The position numbers and the translations under genes are program-made. Shown here piece after piece: positions 51,587 through 62,926 of a stretch of DNA of 64,000 nt. Position 1 is the stretch's first letter. Each line of letters starts with the position of its first letter. The stretch spans positions 237,385-301,384 of the forward strand of contig NZ_QPJT01000002.1 of assembly GCF_003337415.1 (NCBI RefSeq), given 5' to 3'. Below the pieces are notes generated by a model, which was given only the letters and a program-made list of their open reading frames with translations, was not told the DNA's origin and searched no databases. Source of the DNA: Anaerobacterium chartisolvens. Its GTDB lineage: Bacteria > Bacillota > Clostridia > Acetivibrionales > DSM-27016.

Positions 51587-52964
51587 CTATTTCAAAAAGG
51601 AACTTCGGCAGGCATATACCGAAAATAGAACAGGAACTAATAGAAAGATGGCATTTGCTCTTTTTCAGGGACTTATTTCCTTCGCAATCTATTTTGTGCT
51701 TCAGACCTTAAAGGAAAGCGTGCTTTCGGACGTAGCTCCTGAAATCATGCAGCCCAGCTTTTTTTCTACCGTTTATATTTATATCCATTTGGCATTTATA
51801 TTTAACACGGTATATTTTATTATTTATTACGATTACCTCTTCTTTTCAGAGATAAGAAAAAATTCATGGTATTTATTGGTTCAAATGGGATACAGCCCAG
51901 CCTCTATGATTTTTTCCAAGTTTTCCGCACTTATACTTTCCGTATTTACTATTTATCTTGTGGGCTTTATCTTTACTGTATTTCTTACTATATTTTTAAA
52001 ATACCCCTTTATATTATCCTATATGCCGTCTCTCTATATATCCGGCCTTGTTGATCTTACACTTATAACCATACTGCTGATGACCTTTTCACTTTATGTA
52101 AAAACCATTACCAATGCCCGATATCTCTCCTTATTCTCAGCAGTGCTTATAATCGTGCTTAAAACGGCTCTGGGCCATTATAATGTGATATCAAACCGTG
52201 TATCTATGCAAAGCATTAATAATTTATTTGATTTCGGCAGATCGCTGTATTTTCCTGCCGCCGCAGCAATAATGGCGGCTTGCTGCATTATATGTGTTAT
52301 AAGAGCGGGAAATGTGGCAAAATATTATAATCTGCCCGCAAGGTATTATGTCCTGCCAGAGGGTGCAACAGTAGCAAATGAGGATGCTGCAACAGGAAAA
52401 TTAAAGCTTGCGGAAAGCATGGAGAACGTCCGTCACAGCAAAATTTTTGACACGGTATCTACCGCGCTTTTGATTTTTTTAATATGCGCCGCACTGATTT
52501 TTAATGTGCTTATAATTCTTATAAATATATCCGCTCCCGGTAAGGAGTTTAGCATAAAAGGGATAATTCCGTATGTTTTTAAATCCGATACAATGGCACC
52601 GACAATCATGATGAATGATCTTGCTTATTTTAAAAGAACCGACAGCCGGCATATGTTTGAAAACGGGGACATCATTCTTTTTGAGGAAAACAATGTGACT
52701 TATGTTGAAAGAATCATCGAGAATATGGAAAGCGGCTTTAAGGTGGACATTGACAATTATCCTCCTATGTCCCAGCCGGGAGCTATGCTGAAAACGGTTC
52801 CCGGCAAAGCCGTGCGTGGCATATATGTAGGAAGAAGCCGGTGGCTGGGAGCATTGATCCTTTTCGCAAATACTATCGTAGGAAGGCTTGTGTTTTTGCT
52901 GCTTCCGGCAATCTTACTGTTTTATCAAAGACAAGTAGCCAATATTTACTCCAGAAGAAAATAA
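51570..52964 (+). CDS. ABC-2-like permease fused to an inactivated signal-peptidase domain
   Basis: The 464-residue membrane protein has six helices between about residues 25 and 265, a cytoplasmic loop, one further helix (about 305-325) and then an S26 signal-peptidase-like domain ending in a C-terminal helix. The S26 blocks are KSDTMAPTIMMNDLAYF (about 336) and ENGDIILFEENNVTYVERII. At the nucleophile the usual SGSMEPT reads SDTMAPT (Ser to Thr), and THRI reads VERI (His to Glu), so catalysis is unlikely. The start at 51570 overlaps the ATPase gene. Its partner is the degenerate ATPase; export or folding of TasA-like subunits is a reasonable guess. Confidence 0.75.
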   Translation: MIYRNSYFKKELRQAYTENRTGTNRKMAFALFQGLISFAIYFVLQTLKESVLSDVAPEIMQPSFFSTVYIYIHLAFIFNTVYFIIYYDYLFFSEIRKNSWYLLVQMGYSPASMIFSKFSALILSVFTIYLVGFIFTVFLTIFLKYPFILSYMPSLYISGLVDLTLITILLMTFSLYVKTITNARYLSLFSAVLIIVLKTALGHYNVISNRVSMQSINNLFDFGRSLYFPAAAAIMAACCIICVIRAGNVAKYYNLPARYYVLPEGATVANEDAATGKLKLAESMENVRHSKIFDTVSTALLIFLICAALIFNVLIILINISAPGKEFSIKGIIPYVFKSDTMAPTIMMNDLAYFKRTDSRHMFENGDIILFEENNVTYVERIIENMESGFKVDIDNYPPMSQPGAMLKTVPGKAVRGIYVGRSRWLGALILFANTIVGRLVFLLLPAILLFYQRQVANIYSRRK

Positions 52965-52996
52965 AAAATGTGCGCCGCAGCATCGTTCCTCTAAAA

Positions 52997-53374
52997 CTAT
53001 TTTTCGTTCTTCTGCAAAAATTCCTGCATGGCGTGAATAGAATCAATACTTATTACATGCTCAATTGAACATGCATCCTCATCTGCGATAGCAGCATCTA
53101 TTTTAAGGATATCTATAAAAAATTTGCGTATAACATGATGCTTTCTTGAAGTAAACTCTGCCAGCTCCAAGCCGGCAGGGGTTAGAAATATTTCCTTATA
53201 CTTTTCATTGGTAATGAGACCCTTTTCAGAAAGGGTTGACATAGCGCTGTTAGTGCTTGCCTTTGTGACTCCCAATTTTTCTGCTATATCGGACATTCTC
53301 ACACCCTGGCCCGAAGATGACAGCTCGTATATGGCCTCAAGATAATTTTCCATCGTAAATGTTAATTTCTCCAT
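52997..53374 (-). CDS. DtxR/MntR-family metal-dependent repressor
   Basis: A 125-residue regulator with a winged helix (TMENYLEAIYELSSSGQGVRMSDIAEKLGVTKASTNSAMSTL; DNA-binding helices about residues 22-50) and a dimerisation part with candidate metal ligands (KHHVIRKFF, DACSIEHVIS). It lacks the C-terminal SH3-like domain, as in MntR-type members. Regulators of this type control iron or manganese uptake. It is convergent with the fibre/transporter operon and its target is not evident in the window. Confidence 0.88.
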   Translation of the reverse strand: MEKLTFTMENYLEAIYELSSSGQGVRMSDIAEKLGVTKASTNSAMSTLSEKGLITNEKYKEIFLTPAGLELAEFTSRKHHVIRKFFIDILKIDAAIADEDACSIEHVISIDSIHAMQEFLQKNEK

Positions 53375-53574
53375 TTATTATGCTCCCTTCCTTTCCTTAT
53401 CTAGTAATATACCAGATTTAAAGCTTTCATTCAATTAAATTTTAAAATGCTTACATTACTTCATTATTCTTCAATCGTGAATAACATTATTTTGGAAGAG
53501 GCAGGATATGACAGTACCGTTCAAACCAGCTAGCTCCCGGATGTAAAATAAAGAACGCTTATGCTGTATAAACT

Positions 53575-53617
53575 AAAAAGAAAAAGAGCACTGATTGGGT
53601 ATTGAAAAGGTGCTCTT
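53575..53617 (-). terminator. Terminator of the collagen-like gene
   Basis: On the minus strand AAGAGCAC and GTGCTCTT pair and are followed by TTTCTTTTT, about 40 bp after the stop codon. Confidence 0.8.
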
Positions 53618-53654
53618 AAAGATTAAAATTGTGATAATATTGCTATAAGTTTAG

Positions 53655-55307
<1,653 letters not shown>

Positions 55308-56072
55308 TTATAATTCCTCCTTTAGATTTTTGGACTGTAATTTAACGTCGAGTGGATTAAATTTTTGGACGGGGAAAAACTGTCTTGGAAATGGAGTTTT
55401 TATCTTGTTGTTAAAAGTCGAGCAGTTTTGTGAAGTAATATTAGACTGTTCGGGAGGTACCGGGCAGTAGCCATAGGAAGGGACAAGTAATTGCACAATA
55501 CACTCACACTTTATTACGAAAAACACACCTACATCAAGGGCAAGAGCTCCGTTGATAACACATATTGCATCATTAAAGGCATCTGCAATTGCTTCAACTT
55601 TGATTAACAATCCGTCCTCGTTGGAAAAACTGCTTACTTGTTCATCAGGATATTTTATAGAGCTGATTTGTGTTAGACAGCTTGGACAGTAAATCTCATT
55701 CACTGTAATATTAAAACCTGCTTCATCAATTACACTTAACTTATTAAAGCCGTCAGAGTATAAAATTTTGTATCGGAGCTTCACAAAAAGCTTTAAATTT
55801 TTAGTCCTTGGTTTAAGCAATGAATCTGTTCTTGACACCAGTCTGACTTCTGCAATATCAAAGTCTGTTACTCCTTCAAAAGCAAAAACTGGGTACATTA
55901 CACCTGTGCCTGGTATTAAGGTAATTATTCTTGTTACACAGTCTCTTAATGCGGCTTGATCAAGCACTTTTGCCACATGGATGCAGACCAATTCACTTGG
56001 CGGGGGAAATTCGTCCGGCCTCATAACCTGTCCGGCCTCAATCTTCACAGCATATTTATAACACTTAGACAT
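55308..56072 (-). CDS. Protein of unknown function co-transcribed with the collagen-like protein
   Basis: A 254-residue protein without signal peptide or membrane helix. It is Cys-containing (CPSC near residue 130, CECIVQLL and a Cys-rich tail) and beta-rich in prediction by eye. AAAGGAGG precedes its ATG, and its last codons contain the AAAGGAGG ribosome site of the collagen-like gene, so translation is coupled. A spore coat or exosporium-basal role is inferred from this partner only. Confidence 0.7.
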   Translation of the reverse strand: MSKCYKYAVKIEAGQVMRPDEFPPPSELVCIHVAKVLDQAALRDCVTRIITLIPGTGVMYPVFAFEGVTDFDIAEVRLVSRTDSLLKPRTKNLKLFVKLRYKILYSDGFNKLSVIDEAGFNITVNEIYCPSCLTQISSIKYPDEQVSSFSNEDGLLIKVEAIADAFNDAICVINGALALDVGVFFVIKCECIVQLLVPSYGYCPVPPEQSNITSQNCSTFNNKIKTPFPRQFFPVQKFNPLDVKLQSKNLKEEL

Positions 56073-56367
56073 GAAAAATCCTCCTTTTCACATAATAAAA
56101 CATAATTCTTAAGTAGCTTATTCCACTCTTTTATCCAGAGTTTAAACAGGTATACTGTTATTATATTTTTGAAATAGAAAAGTGATATATTTTATATGCA
56201 TTATGTCTATAAAATTTTATATAAACAAAATGACGAATATTTAGAATCGGCAATACAGACAAAATACTGTTAGTAAATGGGAACCATATTAAGCTTATAA
56301 ATTATTGTTTACTTAAAGAGTAAAAATGCCGACTAATAAAGGAGAAAATACAAAAAGGAGTGATATT

Positions 56368-56817
56368 TTGGATAAGTATTCGCAACATGCGATTGATTTG
56401 TTTAAGAAGGGATATAATTGTTCACAGGCAGTGTTGGCTGCTTTTTGCGATGAGCTTGATATTGATTTTGACACTGCCCTAAGAATTTCCGCTCCTTTTG
56501 GCGGAGGTATGGGCAGAATGAGGGAAGTCTGCGGTGCGGTAAGCGGAATGTTTATGGCGGCAGGGATGAAGTACGGCTATTGCGATCCTGAGGACAGTCA
56601 GGCCAAGGCAGAGCACTATAAGCTTATTCAATCTCTGGCATCAAAATTTAAAGAAGAAAATGGATCTATTATATGCAGGGAGCTTTTAGGACTTGGTACA
56701 AAGGTTGACGGCCCTGTCCCCGAGGAAAGGACAAAGGAATACTATAAAAAGCGTCCTTGTGCAGAACTTGTGGGTTTTGCTGCACAAATAACGGGGGAAT
56801 TAATGGGCATGAAGTGA
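56368..56817 (+). CDS. C_GCAxxG_C_C family protein (putative redox protein)
   Basis: The 149-residue protein matches the C_GCAxxG_C_C family: NCSQAVLAAF near the start, FGGGMGRMREVCGAVSGMFMAAG, CRELLGLG and KRPCAELV supply the ordered cysteines. Function is unproven, with a redox or metal role suspected. The TTG at 56368 has AAGGAG seven bases upstream and matches where family members begin; ATG 56326, with a weaker site, would add 14 residues. Confidence 0.85.
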   Translation: MDKYSQHAIDLFKKGYNCSQAVLAAFCDELDIDFDTALRISAPFGGGMGRMREVCGAVSGMFMAAGMKYGYCDPEDSQAKAEHYKLIQSLASKFKEENGSIICRELLGLGTKVDGPVPEERTKEYYKKRPCAELVGFAAQITGELMGMK

Positions 56818-57035
56818 TAGTCCTTATTATGTCTACATAAAGAAAGATGGAAGCAGGCAGCCCTGAATTGGTAAAGATTGAATCGGAGCTGCCTTATTTC
56901 TTATTCTGCATATTATTGTAAAATAAAATATTTTTTAAGTTTTGCTTGACATTTTGACTAACTCCCGTTAAAATATATTTTGTCGGTTCGAAAAGGTAGC
57001 ACAGATTGTCGGTTTAGCTGGAATTTTTTATTTTT

Positions 57036-57111
57036 GGCCCATTGGTCAAGTGGCCTAAGACACCGCCCTTTCACGGCGGTAACAGGGGTTCGAATCCCCT
57101 ATGGGTCACCA
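57036..57111 (+). tRNA. tRNA-Glu (anticodon TTC)
   Basis: Acceptor GGCCCAT pairs with ATGGGTC; the anticodon loop is CTTTCAC; the T arm is GGGGTTCGAATCCCC; CCA is encoded. First of four clustered tRNA genes. Confidence 0.96.
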
Positions 57112-57149
57112 GAGAAATCAGAAAGTAAAAAGAGAGTAACAAATAATAT

Positions 57150-57226
57150 GGCCCGGTAGTTCAGTTGGTTAGAATGCCAGCCTGTCACGCTGGAGGTCGA
57201 GGGTTCGAGCCCCTTCCGGGTCGCCA
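57150..57226 (+). tRNA. tRNA-Asp (anticodon GTC)
   Basis: Acceptor GGCCCGG pairs with CCGGGTC; anticodon loop CTGTCAC; T arm GAGGGTTCGAGCCCCTT; CCA encoded. Confidence 0.96.
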
Positions 57227-57301
57227 AAGCTTTAAGCTGTTGTAAGAAATATGTATTTAAGGATTACAAAAGGCAGTTATTAAAAAATTAGTTATTTGTG
57301 T

Positions 57302-57377
57302 GCTGGTGTAGCTCAGCAGGTAGAGCAATTGACTTGTAATCAATAGGTCGGGGGTTCGATTCCGTCCACCAGCTCCA
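57302..57377 (+). tRNA. tRNA-Thr (anticodon TGT)
   Basis: Acceptor GCTGGTG pairs with CACCAGC; anticodon loop CTTGTAA; T arm GGGGGTTCGATTCCGTC; CCA encoded. Confidence 0.95.
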
Positions 57378-57381
57378 TTAT

Positions 57382-57466
57382 GGGGAGGTTCCCGAGTGGC
57401 CAAAGGGGGCAGACTGTAAATCTGTTGTCTCTGACTTCGATGGTTCGAATCCATCTCTCCCCACCA
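57382..57466 (+). tRNA. tRNA-Tyr (anticodon GTA)
   Basis: Acceptor GGGGAGG pairs with TCTCCCC; anticodon loop CTGTAAA; a long variable arm as expected for tRNA-Tyr; CCA encoded. Only four bases separate it from tRNA-Thr. Confidence 0.95.
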
Positions 57467-57500
57467 AAAGGCTTTCGATCTAATGATCGAGGGCTTTTTA
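57467..57500. terminator. Terminator after the tRNA cluster
   Basis: AAAGGCTTTCGATC and GATCGAGGGCTTT pair around TAAT, followed by a T run. It overlaps the end of the convergent GtrA-like gene. Confidence 0.85.
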
Positions 57501-57935
57501 TTTGTATACTACTTTTTTAAATATTACGAAATTCCATGCCGCAATCATAACCATAATTATGATTTTGGACAAAGACGGGGACATTTGAAGCCTATCCGAC
57601 ATAATAAGCATAAGAAGGTTTGACAGTACTAAATTAATACAAAACAGCACGCTGTACAGAAGAAGTTGCTTTAAGAATTTCTTCGTGGACTTAAAGGACC
57701 AGAACCTGTTTAGCAAAAAGCTTATCCAGAAGCCTAGAAACATAGCAGCAGAATTAGCCAAAAATTTTTGTAATCCCGCTAAGTCAAATAATACCCTAAA
57801 GACAGCATACTCTCCCAAAAAAGCCGACATGCCGGCGCTGAGGTATCTTAAAAGCTCCTTAACCTCAATGCTTTTAAAAACCTTAAAGAAGACAGCTTTT
57901 AGATGCGGATAACGCTTTGGATCTGATGTAAACAT
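57498..57935 (-). CDS. GtrA-family membrane protein
   Basis: A 145-residue protein with four predicted helices (ELLRYLSAGMSAFLGEY, ANSAAMFLGFWISFLLNRFWSF, LLLYSVLFCINLVLSNLLMLI, SKIIIMVMIAAWNFVIFKKVV). The FLLNRFWSFK signature and length are those of GtrA/DPMS flippase-type proteins, thought to move undecaprenyl-linked sugars. GGAGG lies next to the ATG at 57935; an upstream extension has no ribosome site. No glycosyltransferase is beside it. Confidence 0.87.
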   Translation of the reverse strand: MFTSDPKRYPHLKAVFFKVFKSIEVKELLRYLSAGMSAFLGEYAVFRVLFDLAGLQKFLANSAAMFLGFWISFLLNRFWSFKSTKKFLKQLLLYSVLFCINLVLSNLLMLIMSDRLQMSPSLSKIIIMVMIAAWNFVIFKKVVYK

Positions 57936-57958
57936 ATTTCCTCCAAAAAAAAACAGCC

Positions 57959-58001
57959 AATATATTAAGGACAGGCAAAAAAATCCTGTCCTTGATATAT
58001 T
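57959..58001 (-). terminator. Hairpin terminator between the GtrA and epimerase-like genes
   Basis: A 17-bp near-perfect inverted repeat (AATATATTAAGGACAGG with CCTGTCCTTGATATATT) lies just after the stop codon of the 58012 gene. On the minus strand a T run follows a few bases later. Confidence 0.7.
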
Positions 58002-58011
58002 CAAATTTTTA

Positions 58012-58920
58012 TTATTTTTTTATTAAGGGTACGATTATTTCTTCGATCTCCTTTTCGGTAGAGGGTACATCAACATTGTCATATAGAGCCCAAACCTCGG
58101 TATGCTCAACCGACATACCCGGCTGAAGGGTAGTCAGCGGACTCAAAGATTCCATTTCCATCATGTAATCGCAGGTGTATGTTTCATAGGAGGAAGCTGA
58201 AAAATCGGGGTACAGTACACCGGGGATATGCTTGTACTGCTTAACAAACAGATGACCGTGGTTTGCATATGCAGCCCATCCGTTCTCGTTGGGAAGGCCT
58301 ATCTTAAAGGCTTCCTTGGTATCTTTATCCTGCTTAAGGGTTATAAACTTCTCTCCCCAGAAAACTCTGTGATCATTAAGCTTGGTGTAGGGCCACAAAG
58401 AAAGCATCCTATTTGGGAGGAGGCCAGTCTCGGTGGTGTTTTGCGGTATTACCTGCTTCCCGCCGGGAGCCATTACAGAGAGAGCCCATACAGACAGCTC
58501 GACAGGCCAGGCCCCCTTATTGGTAAGTCTATGTAAAACAGTTACCTTAGCTTCATCGGGCGACATGGTTACTTCAATATCCTTTTTGATTTGTGTCCAC
58601 GGTTCAACGGGTTGATTAAGAACTATGCCGTTTTCCTTTTCCGACCACTCAACTTGTGAGTTATCAGGCTGATAAGAGCGGGGATCTTCTTCGGGACTGT
58701 GCCACAGCCTATGACCTCCGTATATATTCCATTTGCTGTCCCCTGTGGTTCCAATCTGCTCGGATACTTCGCAAAATTCATTATCCCTGCCAACAAAACC
58801 AAATCTGATAAGCCTTGGGCCGACATCGGAAGTTGCTATCAAGTCTATAATGCCATTTGAAATTTCTATGCAGTTACTCCAGCCCTTATACTCCTTTTTC
58901 AATATATCTACTTTTCCCAT
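58012..58920 (-). CDS. Aldose 1-epimerase-like (DUF4380-type) protein
   Basis: A 302-residue beta-sandwich-type protein with features of galactose-mutarotase-like proteins of the DUF4380 kind: CIEISNGIIDLIATSDVGPRLIRFGF, YGGHRLWHSPEEDPRSY, VTVLHRLTNKGAWPVELSVWALSVM. It has no signal peptide and is probably cytoplasmic. It may bind or epimerise a sugar, but the catalytic residues of true mutarotases are not certain here. AAGGAG supports ATG 58920. Confidence 0.75.
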   Translation of the reverse strand: MGKVDILKKEYKGWSNCIEISNGIIDLIATSDVGPRLIRFGFVGRDNEFCEVSEQIGTTGDSKWNIYGGHRLWHSPEEDPRSYQPDNSQVEWSEKENGIVLNQPVEPWTQIKKDIEVTMSPDEAKVTVLHRLTNKGAWPVELSVWALSVMAPGGKQVIPQNTTETGLLPNRMLSLWPYTKLNDHRVFWGEKFITLKQDKDTKEAFKIGLPNENGWAAYANHGHLFVKQYKHIPGVLYPDFSASSYETYTCDYMMEMESLSPLTTLQPGMSVEHTEVWALYDNVDVPSTEKEIEEIIVPLIKK

Positions 58921-59035
58921 GACAAACACTCCTTAATATGGTTTTTGCCTGTATACATCACAATTATTAAAGCCTCATGGGATTTATTATAATACAGATG
59001 CAGATGCAAGGCAAGGACGATAAAAAACATATTTA

Positions 59036-60598
59036 TTACGCATCAGGGGTATTTGAGGTTATTATCATATCAAGCTCCTTAGACATTTCGCTTATAGTCT
59101 GTGCAGCTTTCTCAAGCTCCTCGCTTGCCGCGAGGTTTTCCTGAGTTGATGCAGCCATCCACTCCAAATTCTGCGAGGTGTTTGAGGCGATAGAATCTAC
59201 TTTCTCAATAAAGACCTTGACCTTTCTTGATTCATCCAATTCATCCTTTGAAAGCTGGCTGATCTCAGAGAGTGAATCAATAGCAAGTGAGAATTTATTT
59301 ATAATTTTCTGATAATACTCGCTGGATCTATTAACTGTCAAAACGCCGTCCTCTACTATTGAAACGCTGGTGCCCATCAGAGCGTCTACTCTCTTGCTGT
59401 GATGAAGAATTTCATTTAATGTAGAGTTTATGGTTTTCAGCGATTCATGGCTTTGCTCCGCCAGCTTTCTGATTTCATCAGCCACAACCGCAAACTCTCT
59501 TCCGTTTTTGCCCGAACGCGCGGCTTCTATTGAGGCATTGAGCGACAAAAGATTTGTTTGATCTGCTATTTGCTTTATAAAATCCACGATGCCGTTAATT
59601 TCCTTTGCCTTTGAGTCAAGCTCTTTTGTACTTTTGGAGGTGGCGGTAACACTTTCTTTTATATTCATCATTTTTTCAGCGGCACTCACAACCAGAAGCT
59701 TGCCCTCATTTGCATCCTCCATGAGCTCATTAGAGATTTTTATGGAATAGTCGGCCTTGTTCATTACGTCTTCTATACCGTCTACAAGAGCATTAAGCAG
59801 CTCAGAGCTTTCCTTAACACTGCTTGCAGTCTGAACTGCTCCATCCGAAACCTCAAGAGAGTTTTTTGACATAACCTCACAGGAGGCGTTTTGCTGTGTT
59901 GCCAGAGAGGCAATTTGCTCACCAGAAAACGAAAGAGACTTAGAAATTTGTGAAGCCTTGTCAAAAACGGCCTGAAGTGTTGCCAGTGATTTATTTACAT
60001 TGAGCTCGTTAGATGAGGAGCCCATGAGAAGCTTTTTTGATAATAATGCTGTAATTAGAGCGGACGCAGCGCCAAAGGAAAGTGCTATGCCTCTCAAAAC
60101 AAGCTCCGAGGAGGCATTTGCCTCGGGCATAAAATAAGGATTGGTGAAAAACAGCAATGTACAGGTTGCGATTGAAAGGGCTATTGAATAAAGAACTGAG
60201 TTTAGGTCGAGATAAAAGGTGCTGATAAAGAATGCAAAAAATATTGTTGCCCATATTTCGCGATAGGGAATATTGATTGCAAGAGAATAATAATTAAAGT
60301 AAGAGCAGGTTATAAGTATGTACTTGAATATGCTTACGTACACCTTTCTATGCTTGCCCTTAGCAAAAATAAGATAAGAAATGACTGGCACCAGTGTGCC
60401 TGCAACGGAGAATAACGCAAAATTGCGGATATTCAGCCATGTTGCGTTTGCCAGTACATTTGTTGCCTTCAACAGTGCAAGCATTGCCGTTCCCATTATT
60501 CCCCCTCCGACACATACCTGCAATACAAACACATTAATTTGCTTTTGATATCGCGTCAGGTTCTTGTTAAATAATTCTGCCAAGCTGTTTTCTTTCAT
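59036..60598 (-). CDS. Multi-helix methyl-accepting chemotaxis protein without HAMP
   Basis: The 520-residue protein has about six membrane helices in the first 190 residues with little extracytoplasmic sequence, then a coiled coil and an MCP signalling domain with the tip [20 protein letters not shown]. No HAMP domain is visible and the signalling part is short, so it may sense a membrane or small-molecule cue within its helices. GGGAGG lies six bases from ATG 60598; ATG 60604 is too close to the ribosome site. It is far from the che operon but should feed into it. Confidence 0.88.
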   Translation of the reverse strand: MKENSLAELFNKNLTRYQKQINVFVLQVCVGGGIMGTAMLALLKATNVLANATWLNIRNFALFSVAGTLVPVISYLIFAKGKHRKVYVSIFKYILITCSYFNYYSLAINIPYREIWATIFFAFFISTFYLDLNSVLYSIALSIATCTLLFFTNPYFMPEANASSELVLRGIALSFGAASALITALLSKKLLMGSSSNELNVNKSLATLQAVFDKASQISKSLSFSGEQIASLATQQNASCEVMSKNSLEVSDGAVQTASSVKESSELLNALVDGIEDVMNKADYSIKISNELMEDANEGKLLVVSAAEKMMNIKESVTATSKSTKELDSKAKEINGIVDFIKQIADQTNLLSLNASIEAARSGKNGREFAVVADEIRKLAEQSHESLKTINSTLNEILHHSKRVDALMGTSVSIVEDGVLTVNRSSEYYQKIINKFSLAIDSLSEISQLSKDELDESRKVKVFIEKVDSIASNTSQNLEWMAASTQENLAASEELEKAAQTISEMSKELDMIITSNTPDA

Positions 60599-60852
60599 AG
60601 CCATCCTCCCAACCTGTCTAAAAATGTATTATTGCCGCAGCTTTTTTAAAAAGTCCGGCATTTATTTTAATACACTCTCAATTTAAAGAATCTTCCTGTA
60701 AATTCACACCTATTAGTGATAATTTTACAAATTTTATTTAGTTTTGTCAATTTATAAATTAATATATTTTAATATAATTATTGCAACACAATTTAAGCAT
60801 GTGTCTAAAAATATACTTTAATTAAAGTCAAGCTGCAAAAACACAAATTTTA

Positions 60853-60881
60853 TTGACAAATAAGTTTAAACATGCTATAAT
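60853..60881 (+). promoter_or_regulatory. Strong sigma-A promoter for the alpha/beta hydrolase gene
   Basis: TTGACA and TATAAT match consensus exactly with a 17-bp spacer. The leader to the ATG at 61050 is about 160 nt long. It holds no riboswitch I recognise. The rest of the gap 60605-61049 is AT-rich without a gene. Confidence 0.85.
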
Positions 60882-61049
60882 TTTCCATACAGTAGCTTCA
60901 GATGTGCTTGTGACAGACCCAAAAAATAACTACAAAATTCAACTCATGCTTACAGTTTTTGCATTACAATTGTGCAGCCGGATTTACCGCTTGAAAAGCA
61001 CGTGACATATAATTAAAATGAGCTTTTTTTATCCGGGAGGAGGTTATCC

Positions 61050-61901
61050 ATGAAAGCAAAAATATGTGACTTTGAAATGAATTACGAAATATCGGGGAAC
61101 GAAACAGGGGATTGGCTGGTGCTTATACATGGGCTTGCCGGTTCAATACGGTGCTGGAAATATCAGCTTGAGGACTTCAATAGCCATTTCAGAGTTTTAA
61201 GTTTGGACATGGTAGGACACGGAGAAAGCACAGGCTCTTCTGCGGAAAGATATAGCGGGCAGATTGCTGCAAATCACATAAGAATGCTAATGGACAAGCT
61301 TGGCATTGAAAAGGCTCACATGCTTGCACTGTCCTTGGGAGCTATAATACAGCAGTATTTTTGTGAAATGTTTCCCGAAAGGATAATATCGGTAGTATAT
61401 GTCAGCCCGGCAACGAAGAATTCCTTTTTGATAAAAATTATAAACGGCTTCTTTGATAAAGTATTTTTAAAGGTGTTTTCTAAAAATGCCTATCTTAAAA
61501 TAATGGGGAATTTAATGCTCCCGGGAAAAATTCAGGAAAAATCCAGAAAAATTTTCATAAGGGAAACCATGCGAATGGATGACGAAGAATTTTTTAAATG
61601 GTGGAAAATGGCGATGAGCGACAACTGCTATGATCATCTCACGCCATCCTGCCTGCCGGCCCTCATAGTGGCAGGGGAAAAAGATATTTGCTTTTATAAC
61701 GACGCGGTGCTGCTATCAAAGAAATATAAGAATTCAGATTTCAGGGTAATTAAGGATTGCGGACATGTCATAATATTTCAGAAACGAGAGGAGTTTAACG
61801 CACTTGTTATCGAGTATATAAAGAGCTTTGAAGGCTGTAAGGAAAGCCGGGAAGAAGCGGAGACGTCCGATGAGAAATACAGGCAGGATAAAATTGCATA
61901 A
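61050..61901 (+). CDS. Alpha/beta hydrolase
   Basis: A 283-residue alpha/beta-hydrolase-fold protein with the oxyanion HGLAGS (about residue 28), the nucleophile elbow LALSLGA (Ser about 95; the first Gly of GxSxG is replaced by Ala), an acid in VAGEKDICF and the catalytic His in DCGHVIIF. Residues about 125-180 form a cap. Substrate is unknown. The charged C-terminal tail is not part of the fold. GGGAGGAGG precedes the ATG. Confidence 0.85.
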   Translation: MKAKICDFEMNYEISGNETGDWLVLIHGLAGSIRCWKYQLEDFNSHFRVLSLDMVGHGESTGSSAERYSGQIAANHIRMLMDKLGIEKAHMLALSLGAIIQQYFCEMFPERIISVVYVSPATKNSFLIKIINGFFDKVFLKVFSKNAYLKIMGNLMLPGKIQEKSRKIFIRETMRMDDEEFFKWWKMAMSDNCYDHLTPSCLPALIVAGEKDICFYNDAVLLSKKYKNSDFRVIKDCGHVIIFQKREEFNALVIEYIKSFEGCKESREEAETSDEKYRQDKIA

Positions 61902-61949
61902 AAACAAAAAAAACCGTCCGTCCGGGGAACCGGCGGATTTTTTTGTTTA
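61901..61949 (+). terminator. Terminator after the hydrolase gene
   Basis: AAAAACCGTCCG and CGGCGGATTTTTTT form a mostly paired stem around TCCGGGGAAC with a T run. Confidence 0.75.
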
Positions 61950-61975
61950 AAGGAAACTTGATTCTGCACTTGTCA

Positions 61976-62003
61976 TTGTCACAAAAGAAAAATATGCTAT
62001 AAT
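61976..62003 (+). promoter_or_regulatory. Predicted promoter of dapF-dapL
   Basis: TTGTCA and TATAAT are separated by 16 bp; the leader to dapF is about 40 nt. Confidence 0.65.
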
Positions 62004-62049
62004 ATAAAATATACCATAAAATGCAGGATTCAATACGGGAGGTTGCATA

Positions 62050-62883
62050 ATGAATTTTACAAAAATGCATGGCTTGGGTAATGACTATATATATGTAAAT
62101 TGCTTTGAAGAGACAGTGGAAAGCCCCTCCGAATGCGCGCGCATTTTAAGCGACAGGCATTTTGGGATAGGCTCCGACGGACTTGTTCTTATAATGGCCT
62201 CCGATAAAGCTGACTTTAGAATGAGAATGTTTAACTCAGACGGTTCCGAGGCTGAAATGTGCGGGAATGCCATAAGATGTGTAGGGAAGTATGTTTATGA
62301 CAACAGGCTAACAGACAAAGCTGAGATTATCGTCGAAACGCTTGCCGGAATAAAGGTTCTTTTGCTGGATATAGAGGACGGCGAGGTTGTGCTTGTAAGG
62401 GTGGACATGGGAGAGCCTGTGCTTCGTCCTTCCGATATTCCTGTAAACAGTGAAAAGGATACCTTTATATCTCAGCCTGTAATTGTTAACGGACAGCAAT
62501 ACGATGTGACATGCGTTTCAATGGGAAATCCTCACGCTGTAGCCTATGTAGAGGATGTTTCAAAATTTCCTCTGGAGGTAGTGGGGCCTAAAATGGAAGT
62601 CCACAGCCTTTATCCCAGAAAGATAAACGCTGAGTTTGTGCAAGTCATAGACAGCGAGACCCTTAAAATGAGGGTATGGGAGAGGGGGGCGGGAGAAACA
62701 TTGGCATGTGGTACGGGAGCCTGTGCGGTGCTGGTTGCCTCGGTTTTGAACGGTGTAAGCGGCAGGAAGGCAACTGTTAAGCTGCTTGGAGGGGATTTAA
62801 TAATAGAATGGAGCGAAAAGGATAACCATGTATACATGACAGGACCTGCAGTTAAGGTTTTTGAGGGAAGGATAGATTTATAG
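62050..62883 (+). CDS. dapF: Diaminopimelate epimerase
   Basis: A 277-residue enzyme that interconverts LL- and meso-diaminopimelate for lysine and peptidoglycan. The first catalytic Cys is in [14 protein letters not shown] (about residue 75) and the second in [11 protein letters not shown] (about 219). [11 protein letters not shown] at the start is typical. GGGAGG precedes the ATG. The LL-diaminopimelate aminotransferase gene follows 44 bp later. Confidence 0.96.
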   Translation: MNFTKMHGLGNDYIYVNCFEETVESPSECARILSDRHFGIGSDGLVLIMASDKADFRMRMFNSDGSEAEMCGNAIRCVGKYVYDNRLTDKAEIIVETLAGIKVLLLDIEDGEVVLVRVDMGEPVLRPSDIPVNSEKDTFISQPVIVNGQQYDVTCVSMGNPHAVAYVEDVSKFPLEVVGPKMEVHSLYPRKINAEFVQVIDSETLKMRVWERGAGETLACGTGACAVLVASVLNGVSGRKATVKLLGGDLIIEWSEKDNHVYMTGPAVKVFEGRIDL

Positions 62884-62926
62884 AAAAGGACTTATAAATA
62901 TTTTTATTCTAAGAGAGGAGAAAGAA

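Noticed and set aside
53528-53550. Possible third end of family A (CGGATGTAAAATAAA)
   Set aside because: Only about 13 bases match and no partner arm is nearby; could be chance in AT-rich DNA.
57036-57466. tRNA cluster as an integration site
   Set aside because: No repeated tRNA 3' end and no integrase adjacent; the flanking genes look ordinary.
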